Source: Actinoplanes xinjiangensis (lineage in GTDB: Bacteria; Actinomycetota; Actinomycetes; Mycobacteriales; Micromonosporaceae). Taken from it: 64,000 nt of DNA. Made by a program: the position numbers and the translations under genes. The notes under the pieces were generated by a model. The model saw nothing but the letters and a program-made list of their open reading frames with translations, searched no databases and was not told the origin of the DNA. This document shows positions 1 through 8,017 of this stretch, piece by piece. Location of the stretch: positions 248,001-312,000 of the forward strand of contig NZ_QGGR01000004.1 in NCBI RefSeq assembly GCF_003148685.1, given 5' to 3'. Every line of letters begins with the position of its first letter. Position 1 is the stretch's first letter.

Positions 1-180
1 CCAATGGCGAGCTGTGTCCAACTGGGCGCTGACGGGCATCGGGGAGCCTCGGCGCGGTGCCGAATCGTCTCAGCCGTCGTCTCGTTCAGTTGCGTACGGC
101 TTCGTCTGAGAACGTCCGGCACGGTGAATCGATGCTGTACACGGACGGTTATAGGTCTTGCCGAACGTTCCTTCGCTCAA

Positions 181-225
181 CTTACAAGCGAGGGATCGTA
201 GGTTCGAAACCTACCGCGCCCACCA
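181..225 (+). other. tRNA-Val(UAC) 3' fragment, probable att site
   Basis: The 45 nt run from the anticodon loop (CTTACAA, anticodon TAC) through the 3' anticodon stem (GCGAG), variable loop, a perfect T-arm (GTAGG-TTCGAAA-CCTAC), the 3' acceptor strand CGCGCCC, the discriminator A and an encoded CCA. The 5' acceptor strand (expected GGGCGCG) and D-arm are absent upstream, so this is not a working tRNA. Anticodon-loop-to-CCA fragments are the classic duplicated attachment sites left by tyrosine-recombinase integrative elements. Because the fragment reads on the plus strand, the element and the intact tRNA-Val should lie to the left, and sequence right of 225 should be the original chromosome. 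No integrase is visible here. Confidence 0.75.
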
Positions 226-414
226 GTCTGACCAGCATCGGAGCGGGCAACCGTCATCCCGGCGACCCGCTCCGGTCGCGTCTTGTGTCAGCTCGGCTTC
301 AAGAACAGTGTCGCCACCTGGTCGGCGGTTCTGGCGCGAGGTGTTGATGCCGGTCGTCATGGCCATCGGGGACCAGCCCATGACTCTGAACCCCGGCGGT
401 GGCCGGGGTGGTTG
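226..414. other. Non-coding stretch next to att fragment
   Basis: Nothing convincing was found between the tRNA fragment and the stop of the downstream minus-strand oxidoreductase, and likewise nothing in 1-180. The small open frames here have no ribosome binding site and no recognisable product. Positions 1-180 would fall inside the inferred integrated element. Confidence 0.5.
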
Positions 415-1413
415 TCAGGGCAGGATCGCCAGTCTGCCGACGGTGGTCCGCGCTTCCAGGTCCGTCAGTGCTTTCGGGCCTTCGGCGAGTGGGTAGCAGG
501 TGGGCCGGCCGGGGCGGATGACTCCGGCCGCGAGGAGGCCGAACATCTCGCCCATCACCTCGCCGAAGAGGGACGGTGCGGCCTGGATCAGGGTGCCGAT
601 GTTCAGGCCGATGAGGTGGACCTGGTGCCTGTAGATCAGGTCCCAGTTGGTGATCGTTGCCTCCCCTCCGGCCATGCCGTAGACGACGACTCGGCCGGTG
701 ACCCGTCTGGTCGAGGCCAGGCTGGCGTTCAGGGTGGGGCCGCCGACCGACTCCAGGACGAGGTCGACGCCTGTGCCGCCGGTCAGCCGCATGACGTCGC
801 CGGTCAGGTCGGTGCTGCGGGAGTCGATGACGTGGTCGGCACCCAGGCTCAAGACCAGGTCGTGTTTCTGCGGCGATGCCGCTGCGATCACGGTCGCGCC
901 GTAGTGTTTCGCCATCGTGAGCGCGGCCTGACCGGTCGCCCCGGCTGCGGCATGGATCAGGACGGTCTGACCAGCGGTGATGTGGCCCAGCGGCTTGAGC
1001 GCGGCCAGCGCGGTCGGCCAGCTGACCACCAGACCGAGAGCCTGCTCGTCGGTCCAGCCTGCAGGCACGCTGACCACCGACGCCGCGGACAGCAGCATGA
1101 ACTCGGCGAAGGCGCCGCCGGTGATCAAGGCGCCGATGACATGGGCGCCGGGCTGGAGGTCGGTCACCCCTTCGCCGACGGACATGACTTCACCGGCGGC
1201 CTCGATGCCCGCCACGTACGGCGGCTGCGGGCCGCCGGCGAATGTGCCGGTGGCCTGCTGGATGTCGACGAAGTTGACGCCTGCCGCAGTCACCCGGATC
1301 AGGACCTCGCCGGCGCCCCGAATCGGCACCGGGGCGTCGGTGACGAGACGCAGATCCCGAGGGCCGTTGAGGGACGTCTGTCGCAGGGCGCGCATGGTGG
1401 GGGAGATGCTCAT
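415..1413 (-). CDS. Zinc-independent quinone oxidoreductase / NADPH-dependent alcohol dehydrogenase (MDR family)
   Basis: A 332-residue medium-chain dehydrogenase/reductase of the quinone oxidoreductase branch, expected to reduce quinones or enones in the cytoplasm with NADPH. The N-terminal GroES-like fold has the family pattern AAGVNFVDIQQATG near residue 43. The Rossmann dinucleotide loop AAAGATGQAA is at 155-164, and no structural or catalytic zinc ligands are seen. The start at 1413 (MSISPTMRAL) is preceded by GAAGGA; an open frame extends upstream but is low-complexity Arg/Pro/Ser and probably not translated. ATG 1395 (MRALRQ) is an alternative. It lies just downstream of the ECF sigma gene on the same strand and could be co-transcribed. 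Physiological substrate unknown. Confidence 0.88.
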   Translation of the reverse strand: MSISPTMRALRQTSLNGPRDLRLVTDAPVPIRGAGEVLIRVTAAGVNFVDIQQATGTFAGGPQPPYVAGIEAAGEVMSVGEGVTDLQPGAHVIGALITGGAFAEFMLLSAASVVSVPAGWTDEQALGLVVSWPTALAALKPLGHITAGQTVLIHAAAGATGQAALTMAKHYGATVIAAASPQKHDLVLSLGADHVIDSRSTDLTGDVMRLTGGTGVDLVLESVGGPTLNASLASTRRVTGRVVVYGMAGGEATITNWDLIYRHQVHLIGLNIGTLIQAAPSLFGEVMGEMFGLLAAGVIRPGRPTCYPLAEGPKALTDLEARTTVGRLAILP

Positions 1414-1492
1414 GACAGTCTGCTTCCTTCGGTTGGCGACAAGACCGGCCGGGCGGCCACAAGACCGGGCTACCGGTTGGCGACGAGGCCGG

Positions 1493-2536
1493 CTACCTAC
1501 ACCGGGGAAGACCCGGCGCGACCGAAGAAGGAATCGCTGTCGGCTGAGCCCGCTGTGCCTGCGGCAGGTGCGGCGCGAACCCGAACGCGCCCAACAGGCT
1601 CGGATCGCCGAAGGAGGAGATGCGGTGAATGCCTGCACCGCTGACGGTGAGCACGCAGATTCCGTACGCCTGGTGGTTCCCGTGTCGGTCCCGGGTGTAG
1701 ACCGCTGCCGCGGGCTGCCCGTTGGCGCTGGTCGGCAGCATGCGCCAGTCACCCGGCGATCCCAGCAGGTGGCGGTGCAGGAAGGGGATGCAGGTACTCC
1801 GGCCGGCGAACCAGGTGCGCAGCGGTGTCGCCTCCAAGGTGACGTCCTTCAGCAGCAGTCGCTCCAGCCCTGCGGCGTCGGCGTTCTCGAAGGCCGCGAT
1901 GTACTGATCGAGAAGCTCCCGGGCGCCGGGCACGGCAGGCTCGGTGGTCTGGTCGTCGGTCAGAGCCAGTTCTGCCAGCCGCCCCCGGGCGCGTTGCAGC
2001 GCACTCTTGACCGACGCCGTCGTGGTGCCGAGCATGGTCGCCACGTCCGTGGCCGGAAACGCCAGCACGTCTCTCAGGATCAGCACCGCCCGCTGCTTCG
2101 GCGGGAGGTATTGCAGGCTGGCGACCAGTGCCAACCGCACCGACCCACGTGCCGCGACGATCGTGGCGGGATCAGCCGGGTCCGGCAGAACCATCGCATC
2201 CGGTGCCGGCTGCAGCCAGTTCACGTCCGTACCGCCCACGTGCGGGGCAACATCGGGATCCGGCTCCGGGTCGCCGATTCCCGAGGGAAGCACCCGGCGG
2301 CTCTGCTTGGCGAGTTCGGTCAGACACCGGTTGGTCGCGATCTGGTAGAGCCAGGTACGTATCGAGGAGCGTCCCTCGAAACCACCATGAGAGCGCCACG
2401 CCCGCAGGTACGTCTCCTGGACCGCATCCTCCGCATCGTGGATCGAGCCGAGCATGCGATAACAATGCGCGACCAGCTCACGCCGAAAGGGCTCGATGTC
2501 TCCGGCGAAGTCACGATTGCCATCCACGATGCCCAT
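1493..2536 (-). CDS. ECF RNA polymerase sigma factor with C-terminal SnoaL-like domain (SigG / TIGR02960 type)
   Basis: A 347-residue extracytoplasmic-function sigma factor. Sigma region 2 lies at about residues 15-80, with DAEDAVQETYLRAWR at 34-48. Region 4 is at about 140-195 (LPPKQRAVLILRDVLAF followed by a helix-turn-helix). The C-terminal ~130 residues resemble a SnoaL/NTF2-like fold. In this subgroup the tail takes the place of a separate anti-sigma factor and modulates activity, and no anti-sigma gene is adjacent here. The length fits the family, which is somewhat over 320 residues. The oxidoreductase 80 bp downstream on the same strand is a plausible co-transcribed target. Start at ATG 2536; GAGG lies just upstream. 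Confidence 0.88.
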   Translation of the reverse strand: MGIVDGNRDFAGDIEPFRRELVAHCYRMLGSIHDAEDAVQETYLRAWRSHGGFEGRSSIRTWLYQIATNRCLTELAKQSRRVLPSGIGDPEPDPDVAPHVGGTDVNWLQPAPDAMVLPDPADPATIVAARGSVRLALVASLQYLPPKQRAVLILRDVLAFPATDVATMLGTTTASVKSALQRARGRLAELALTDDQTTEPAVPGARELLDQYIAAFENADAAGLERLLLKDVTLEATPLRTWFAGRSTCIPFLHRHLLGSPGDWRMLPTSANGQPAAAVYTRDRHGNHQAYGICVLTVSGAGIHRISSFGDPSLLGAFGFAPHLPQAQRAQPTAIPSSVAPGLPRCR

Positions 2537-2782
2537 TCAACCTCGCCCGACCGTGGAGAGTGCGTGCCGACCTGAATGCGGGCGGGCCGGGGTGGCGGTG
2601 GGAACCGGCTGCACACGGTAGGTGCAACGGCAACCGGGGTGCACCGGAGCGGGGCTCATGTGGGGGAGTGCGGGACCGAAACGTAGGGGGTCCGCGGGTA
2701 CCGCGGTGGGCGGGTCCCGGCCGGTTTCCCCTCGGCGGTCTGGGCCCGCCCGGACGGATGGCGACGCTGACGGAGGCCGGAC

Positions 2783-3628
2783 GTGGGTACGGAACTGCAC
2801 GCCGGGATCGACTTCGAGAAAGTGGTCGTCTCCCCGTACCCGCTGAGAATGCGCAGTGGGGTCGCCCGCCGTGAGCGGACCGGGACGCTTGTCGAGAGTG
2901 TCTGCCGGGCGCCCAGCGGGCGCAGCCGGGAGGAACGGGTGACCTTCACCGCCCGCCTCGCGTTGCCGCTGCTGTTCGTCTCGGCGGTGCTCGCCGCGTC
3001 GGGGTTCAGCTGGTGGCTGGCCGCCGCTGGGAGCGCCGTGCTCGTCGGGCTGGTCTGGCGGCGGCAGGTCCGGGCGGCGCAGGAGGCGGTGTTCGCGGTG
3101 CCGCGGGACGAGGAGTCGCGGGTGTTGTGGTCGGTGCCGGAGCGGGCCGCGTTCGCGGGGGCGCTGGATGCGTCGGGGCGGGTTCGGCGGACGTGGCCGG
3201 CGCTGGGCGACATGATCGACCCGATCCTTGCGGACCGGTCGCTGACCCGTGCGCTCGGGGAACTGGCCGAGGTGCTGGGGCGGCGGCAGGAGCTGCGCCG
3301 GGTGCGGGAGGAACTGGCGGGGGTACGCGACGCCGACATCCCGGGGGACAGTCCGGCCCGGATGGCCGCCGACCTGCAGCGGGAGCGTGCCGATGAGGTC
3401 TGGCGGGAGGCCGGTGCCGCCGCGAACCGGATCCTCGGTGGCATCGACGCCGCGGCGCGGGCCGGGGAGAGCTTCATCCGGGAGCGGCAGGTCGCGGCCA
3501 CGGCCCGGCATGCCGAGCGGACGCTCGCCCGGGTGGCCGGCGTTCCGGCGGCCGTGGAGAGCGGGCCCGACCTGGCCGGCCGCACCGAGGCCGTGATCGA
3601 GGCCTACCGCGACCTGGCCCGCGAGTAA
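2783..3628 (+). CDS. Predicted membrane protein of unknown function
   Basis: 281 residues from a GTG start with a good ribosome binding site (CGGAGG, about 5 nt upstream). Two closely spaced hydrophobic helices (about 56-74 and 77-92) form a membrane hairpin. They are followed by a long Arg/Glu/Ala-rich region (100-281) that looks helical and cytoplasmic, possibly coiled coil. I recognise no family. The codon and base composition match neighbouring real genes. The gene is monocistronic, with the convergent prim-pol-like gene 107 bp downstream. Two-TM hairpins with a cytoplasmic helical tail are common in actinobacterial unknowns, so no function is proposed. Confidence 0.75.
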   Translation: MGTELHAGIDFEKVVVSPYPLRMRSGVARRERTGTLVESVCRAPSGRSREERVTFTARLALPLLFVSAVLAASGFSWWLAAAGSAVLVGLVWRRQVRAAQEAVFAVPRDEESRVLWSVPERAAFAGALDASGRVRRTWPALGDMIDPILADRSLTRALGELAEVLGRRQELRRVREELAGVRDADIPGDSPARMAADLQRERADEVWREAGAAANRILGGIDAAARAGESFIRERQVAATARHAERTLARVAGVPAAVESGPDLAGRTEAVIEAYRDLARE

Positions 3629-3735
3629 CGGCGGCGGCGAGCCGCCGAAGATTCACTCATGCATTTCCCCCGCAGGGGTGATGTGATCGAGGGCGGCGGT
3701 ACGGCAACCTTGTCGCATGACAGGTGTTCTGGCGT

Positions 3736-4365
3736 TCAGGCCGCCCGGCGGGAGAGCTGCCGGGGGACCAGGACCGGGCCGGCCGGGCGGCTCGATCCGA
3801 GGGCGGTGGCCAGGCGTTCCTGTACCTCGCCGGAGTCCGGGAGCCGCCACTGGACGCGGCCCGGCGAGACCTCCCAGCGGACCGGGCCCTCGGGCAACCG
3901 GGTCGGGGGCGCCGGGATCCACGAGCCGGCGCCGTGCCGGACCACGTCGAGGCGGTGTTCGAGTTCCGGGCGCAGCGGGCTGCCGGGGCGGACCAGGAAC
4001 ATCCAGCGGCCGTCGGCGGTCACCGCGACCGGGCCGGCGCCGGGGCCGCGCGCGCCGAGCGCCGCGGGCACCTCCAGCACGTCGAAGGCGTCTCCGGTGG
4101 TGAGCAGGACGGTGTACGGGCGCCGTCGCCACCATGCGGCGATGCGGGCCGGATCGTCGCCGGCGGTCGCGGCCCACGAGTCCAGGGCCGGGTGGCAGCC
4201 GGTGATGGCGCAGTCGGGCCGGCCGCAGTCGAAACGATCGCCGGTCAGGTACGCGCCGGGCGTCACGGCCCAGCCGTGCGCGGCATACCGCAGCGCGGCC
4301 CGGCGCAGGAGGGCTCTGTCGAGGATTGACGGTGGGACGAACGGCTGACGGCTGGTCCACTGCAT
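3736..4365 (-). CDS. Bifunctional DNA primase/polymerase-like (prim-pol N-terminal domain) protein
   Basis: 209 residues beginning MQWTSRQPFVPPSI. It resembles the short actinobacterial proteins annotated as bifunctional DNA primase/polymerase: an N-terminal helix ending HGWAVTPGAYL, a CGRPDCAITGCHPALDSW cysteine-containing motif, an ARIAAWWRRRPYTVLL helix-strand, then TGDAFDVLEVPAALG. The position where true archaeo-eukaryotic primases carry a DxD metal motif reads DVLEV, so catalytic competence is doubtful. There is no helicase domain. The frame is open far upstream across the divergent XRE gene, but that is a high-GC shadow; ATG 4365 fits the family. It faces the XRE-TPR/flavoprotein pair across a 225-bp intergenic region and may share its control. 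Confidence 0.78.
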   Translation of the reverse strand: MQWTSRQPFVPPSILDRALLRRAALRYAAHGWAVTPGAYLTGDRFDCGRPDCAITGCHPALDSWAATAGDDPARIAAWWRRRPYTVLLTTGDAFDVLEVPAALGARGPGAGPVAVTADGRWMFLVRPGSPLRPELEHRLDVVRHGAGSWIPAPPTRLPEGPVRWEVSPGRVQWRLPDSGEVQERLATALGSSRPAGPVLVPRQLSRRAA

Positions 4366-4444
4366 AGCTCGATACCCCCGGATTCGAGTGGCGAGGCCGT
4401 ATCCCGCGGCGACGGTCGTCGTTGGGTCCGGCAGATCCACCCTT

Positions 4445-4455
4445 TGCAACTTGCA
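4445..4455. promoter_or_regulatory. Near-palindrome TGCAACTTGCA, putative operator
   Basis: The 11-bp sequence (TGCAA-C-TTGCA) sits in the divergent intergenic region, 80 bp from the prim-pol-like start and 135 bp from the XRE-TPR start. The same 11-mer recurs at 17603-17613 between two other divergent genes. The local base composition is less GC-rich than its surroundings. Operator function is inferred from symmetry, placement and recurrence; the binding protein is unknown, although the adjacent XRE protein is an obvious candidate. Confidence 0.4.
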
Positions 4456-4590
4456 TGAAAAACTACGAGCATCGGTGAGCAGGCGATCACACACGCTGTG
4501 CGATCTGCGCGCACGTGAGCGGTCCACACTGCGAGTGAACACCGGATGGCTCACCGGCGGAGAGACCGTCGGTCGAGTGGGGGAGGCACC

Positions 4591-5817
4591 GTGGACGAGC
4601 TGCCGATCGGCCGCCGCGTCGCCTATTGGCGGGGCCGACGCAAGATGTCCCAGCAGGTGTTCGCGGACCGGCTGGGCAAATCGAAGAGCTGGGTCGACAA
4701 GGTGGAACGCGGGGTCCGCCGACTCGACAAATTCTCCGTTGTCTATGACATCGCCGACGTGCTCCAGGTCGACGTCCAGCTGTTGCTGGGCAAAGAGGTG
4801 GAGCGCAAGCCGGAGACGCAGAACTGCATCGACCAGGTGGAGGTCGAGGAGATTCGCGCGGCTCTGGAGCGGTATGACCAGATGAGCGCGTTCTTCCAGG
4901 CGGTGCCACATTCCCCACCGCTCACCGAGATGCGCAAGGCGGTCAGCCACGCCTGGCTGACCTACCAGCACGCCAAGTACGGGGCTCTGGCGCGCGCTCT
5001 GCCCAAGCTGCTCCGCGACGCCCAGGCGGCGGACAGCGCCCACGCCAACAGCGACGAGGCGCCCAACGCGGCGCACCTGCTCGGGCAGGTGTACCAGATC
5101 GCGTCGTCGGCACTGCGCAAGGTCGGCGAGCACGAGCTGTCCTGGCTCGCCGCGGACCGTTCGATCGCGGTCTCCCAGCGGGCCGGCGACCAGTTGCTGG
5201 CCGGGCTGGCCAGTTACCGGGTGGGCAGTGCGCTGCTCGCGCTGGGACGGGTCCGCCCGTCGCTGGAGGTCAACGTCAACATCGCCAACCGGCTGGCGCC
5301 CGGCCCGGACCGGCCACGGCCGGATCAGCTCTCGGTCTACGGGATGCTGTTGCTCAACGGGGCCATGGCGGCCGCCCGGATCGGCGACAGCGCGACCGTC
5401 CGGGATCTGCTGTGCGGCGCCGATCAGGCGTCGCTGGAGCTGGGCGGCGACTTCAACCACTACTGGACCAGCTTCGGGCCGACGAACGTGCAGCTGCACC
5501 GCTGCGCGACGGCGGTCGAACTCGGCGACGGGAAGCTGGCCGTGGAGACGCACGAGGGTATGGACAAGGCCGGATTCCAGGCCATGCTTCCGGAACGCCG
5601 TGCGCACCACTACCTCGACATCGCGCGTGGGTACACGCAGATCGGCGACGTCGAGAAGGCCGGCGAGATGCTGCTGGAGGGCGATCGTCTCGCTCCGTCC
5701 GAGATCCGGTGCCGGCCGCTCGCCCACGAGGTCCTTTCCGACGTGCTCCGGCGTACCCGGGGCACGCCGCCGGCTCCGATCGCGGAGCTGGCCGAACAGA
5801 TGGGAGTCGGTGTATGA
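4591..5817 (+). CDS. XRE-family helix-turn-helix regulator with TPR-like C-terminal region
   Basis: 408 residues from GTG 4591, preceded by GGGGGAGG at a good distance; an in-frame ATG at 4546 gives a less credible Arg-rich extension. An XRE HTH occupies about residues 4-62 (MSQQVFADRLGKSKSWVDKVERG). The rest (about 90-400) is all-helical with repeated Ala/Leu-rich hairpins (e.g. ALLALGRVRPSLEVNVN, ARGYTQIGDVEKAGEMLLEG), typical of TPR sensor regions. Such proteins are DNA-binding regulators, often with a peptide- or protein-binding TPR. It is followed 13 bp later by a flavoprotein gene and faces a prim-pol-like gene. This trio is probably functionally linked. Confidence 0.85.
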   Translation: MDELPIGRRVAYWRGRRKMSQQVFADRLGKSKSWVDKVERGVRRLDKFSVVYDIADVLQVDVQLLLGKEVERKPETQNCIDQVEVEEIRAALERYDQMSAFFQAVPHSPPLTEMRKAVSHAWLTYQHAKYGALARALPKLLRDAQAADSAHANSDEAPNAAHLLGQVYQIASSALRKVGEHELSWLAADRSIAVSQRAGDQLLAGLASYRVGSALLALGRVRPSLEVNVNIANRLAPGPDRPRPDQLSVYGMLLLNGAMAAARIGDSATVRDLLCGADQASLELGGDFNHYWTSFGPTNVQLHRCATAVELGDGKLAVETHEGMDKAGFQAMLPERRAHHYLDIARGYTQIGDVEKAGEMLLEGDRLAPSEIRCRPLAHEVLSDVLRRTRGTPPAPIAELAEQMGVGV

Positions 5818-5830
5818 GGTGGGTCCGCGA

Positions 5831-6418
5831 GTGATGACGGGTAACCCCTCACCCGGTGTGCTGTACGTGCTGGTGTGCGGCTCACCGATGGCCCGGGACG
5901 TCGGGATCCTGGTCAGCCTCGCGCAGAGTGAAGGCTGGGACGTCTGTGTGGTCACCACCCCGGACGGCCGCAAGTTCGTCGACGTGGCGGCCCTGCAGGC
6001 ACAGACCGGGCATCCGGTCCGTTCCGACTACAAGAGTCCCGGCGATCCGGACGTGCTGCCGGCGGCCGACGCGATGATCGTCGCGCCGGCCACCGTCAAC
6101 ACGGTCAACAAGTGGGCCGCCGGCATCACCGACACGCTGGTGCTCGGTCTCCTCGTCGAGGGGTACGGCTACGGCGTCCCCACCGCGGTGGTGCCCTACA
6201 CCAACAAGATCATGGCCCTGCACCCGTCGCTGCACGAGAGTCTCGCGAAACTGCGAGACTGGGGCGTGCACGTGCTCTACGGCGAGGACGTGTGCCGTCT
6301 GGGCGGTCCGGGGCAGACCGATCGTTTCCGTGGCCAGTTCCCCTGGCGGCGGGCCCTGCAGGCGGTCAGCAACCCGATCGCCGCGGGCAGCCGAGTCGAG
6401 CCGGGGGCGCTTTCCTAG
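5831..6418 (+). CDS. Flavoprotein (phosphopantothenoylcysteine decarboxylase-like)
   Basis: A 195-residue protein of the flavoprotein family (HFCD/PPCDC-like fold). It has an N-terminal beta strand and loop (VLYVLVCGSPMARDVGIL), the flavin-binding pattern MIVAPATVNTVNKWAAGI near the middle and NKIMALHPSLHESL towards the C-terminal half. It is smaller than Dfp/CoaBC and lacks the CoaB synthetase domain, so it is not the housekeeping CoA enzyme. Candidate starts are GTG 5819, GTG 5831 and ATG 5834; GAGGTGGG at 5816-5823 favours 5831 or 5834. It is coupled to the upstream XRE-TPR gene with a 13-bp gap, suggesting a regulator-enzyme unit. Substrate unknown. Confidence 0.8.
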   Translation: MMTGNPSPGVLYVLVCGSPMARDVGILVSLAQSEGWDVCVVTTPDGRKFVDVAALQAQTGHPVRSDYKSPGDPDVLPAADAMIVAPATVNTVNKWAAGITDTLVLGLLVEGYGYGVPTAVVPYTNKIMALHPSLHESLAKLRDWGVHVLYGEDVCRLGGPGQTDRFRGQFPWRRALQAVSNPIAAGSRVEPGALS

Positions 6419-6437
6419 CGGTATAGGGTTGGCCCTC

Positions 6438-7286
6438 GTGACCGACTTGACCGACGTGACCGTCAGGGCCGTGGTGGATGCCCTCGACGCGCGTTTCCCG
6501 CGTTCCTGGGCGGAGTCGTGGGACCGGGTCGGACTGGTGCTCGGCGAGTTCGAGCACCCGGTCACCCGTGTCCTCTGCGTGGTCGACTGCGTGCCGGAGA
6601 CCGTCGACGAGGCGATCGAGCGGGGCGCCGACCTGATCGTGGCGCACCACCCGCTGTTGCTGAAACCGGTGTCGTCGATCGCGCCGGACACGTTCAAGGG
6701 CGCCCTCGTGCACCGGCTGATCCGGTCCGGGGTGGCCCTCTACACCGCGCACACCAACGCCGATGTGGCCAACCCCGGTGTCTCCGACGCGCTCGCCGCC
6801 CGGCTCGGCCTGACCGGGCTGCGCCCGCTGGCGCCGGCTGAGGGTGCGGCCGCCGGTGAGGGCCGCGGCTTGGGCCGGATCGGGGAGCTGCCGGAGCCGC
6901 TGACGCTGGCCGCGCTGACCCGTCTCGCGGCGGAGCGCCTGCCGGTGACCGCGGCCGGGGTGCGTGCCGCCGGTGACCCCGATGCCCTGATCCGTACCGT
7001 CGCCGTCTGTGGTGGCGCCGGTGACTCGTTCCTGGCCGTCGCCGCCCGGTCGGGCGCGGACGCGTACCTGTGCGCGGACCTGCGGCACCACCCGGTGAGC
7101 GAGCATCTCGCCTCGGGCGGCCCGGCCCTGCTCGACGTCGCCCACTGGGCGAGTGAGCGCCCCTGGCTCGACGACGTGGCGGCCTGGCTGCGCGAGGTGT
7201 TCCCCGTCGAGGTCCTGGTGTCCGATCTGGACACCGACCCCTGGACCGTCCATGCGAATCGCGATGATTTGGAGATCCGCCCGTGA
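6438..7286 (+). CDS. Nif3-like dinuclear metal center hexameric protein
   Basis: A 282-residue member of the Nif3/YbgI family (GTP cyclohydrolase I type 2-like fold), typically hexameric with a dinuclear metal site; the biological role is unsettled. The metal-binding pattern VAHHPLLL occurs early. The C-terminal half ends with the conserved DVAHWASE segment. WDRVGLVLG near residue 30 is also characteristic of the family. Start chosen at GTG 6438 (TDLTDVTVRAVVDALD); the longer open frame overlaps the flavoprotein gene. Its stop overlaps the next GTG start by 4 nt, so translation is probably coupled to the zinc-ribbon protein, a gene order common in actinobacteria. Confidence 0.9.
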   Translation: MTDLTDVTVRAVVDALDARFPRSWAESWDRVGLVLGEFEHPVTRVLCVVDCVPETVDEAIERGADLIVAHHPLLLKPVSSIAPDTFKGALVHRLIRSGVALYTAHTNADVANPGVSDALAARLGLTGLRPLAPAEGAAAGEGRGLGRIGELPEPLTLAALTRLAAERLPVTAAGVRAAGDPDALIRTVAVCGGAGDSFLAVAARSGADAYLCADLRHHPVSEHLASGGPALLDVAHWASERPWLDDVAAWLREVFPVEVLVSDLDTDPWTVHANRDDLEIRP

Positions 7287-8017
7287 AGGCCGCCCCGGAA
7301 GCCCAGCGCCGTCTGCTCGACCTGCAGGCCGTCGACACCACCTTGGCGCAGCTCGCGCACCGGCGTAAGACGCTGCCCGAGCTGGCCGAGATCGACGCGG
7401 CCGCGCGGGAGATCTCCGCGCTCGAGGACGAGCGGGTCCGCGCCCAGGTGGTCGTCGACGACCTGGACCGGGACATCGCCCGGCTGGAGAAGGACATCGA
7501 CCAGGTCCGGCAGCGTAAGGACAAGGACCAGAAGCGCCTGGACTCCGGTGGTTCGCTGCGCGAGGTCGAGGGCCTGCAGCACGAGCTGGCCACGCTCAAC
7601 CGGCGGCAGTCCGAGCTGGAGGACGCGGAGCTGGCGCTGATGGAGCAGAACGAGACGGCGGCGGCGACGCTGGCCGAGGTGCAGAGCCGGCTCGCGGCCG
7701 CGGTCGGACGGCGTACCGACGCCGAGCGGCGCCGTGACGAGGCGCTCGGCGAGATCGGCAAGGAGCTGGAGTTCAAGACCCAGGCCCGGGGCCCGCTCGC
7801 CGCCGACCTGCCGGCCGACCTGGTCACGCTCTACGAGAAGATCCGCTCGGAGACCGGCATGGGCGCGGCGCTGTTCTACGCGGGCCGTTGCGGCGCCTGC
7901 CGGATCGAGCTGTACGGCGCCGACCTGAACCGGGTGAAGGCGGCCGCGAAGGACGACGTGGTCCGCTGTGAGGAGTGCCGCCGGATCATGGTCCGTACGT
8001 CGGAGTCGGGCCTGTGA
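7283..8017 (+). CDS. Coiled-coil C4-type zinc ribbon protein
   Basis: 244 residues. A long alpha-helical coiled coil (about 5-180) rich in Arg, Glu, Ala and Leu is followed by a C-terminal zinc ribbon whose ligands are visible as CGAC and CEEC, separated by about 20 residues. This matches the conserved bacterial zf-RING_7/C4-type zinc ribbon family, which has been linked to nucleic acid binding but has no firmly established role. GTG start within a GTGA overlap with the Nif3-like gene, and its own stop overlaps the next gene by 4 nt: a tightly coupled three-gene operon. Confidence 0.9.
   Translation: MKAAPEAQRRLLDLQAVDTTLAQLAHRRKTLPELAEIDAAAREISALEDERVRAQVVVDDLDRDIARLEKDIDQVRQRKDKDQKRLDSGGSLREVEGLQHELATLNRRQSELEDAELALMEQNETAAATLAEVQSRLAAAVGRRTDAERRRDEALGEIGKELEFKTQARGPLAADLPADLVTLYEKIRSETGMGAALFYAGRCGACRIELYGADLNRVKAAAKDDVVRCEECRRIMVRTSESGL

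Noticed and set aside
150..225. Complete tRNA-Val gene
   Set aside because: No GGGCGCG acceptor strand, D-arm or 5' anticodon stem occurs at the required distance upstream; only the 3' half is present.
3736..5973. 745-residue minus-strand protein
   Set aside because: Everything upstream of 4365 is antisense to the XRE-TPR gene and lacks family similarity; it is a high-GC shadow.
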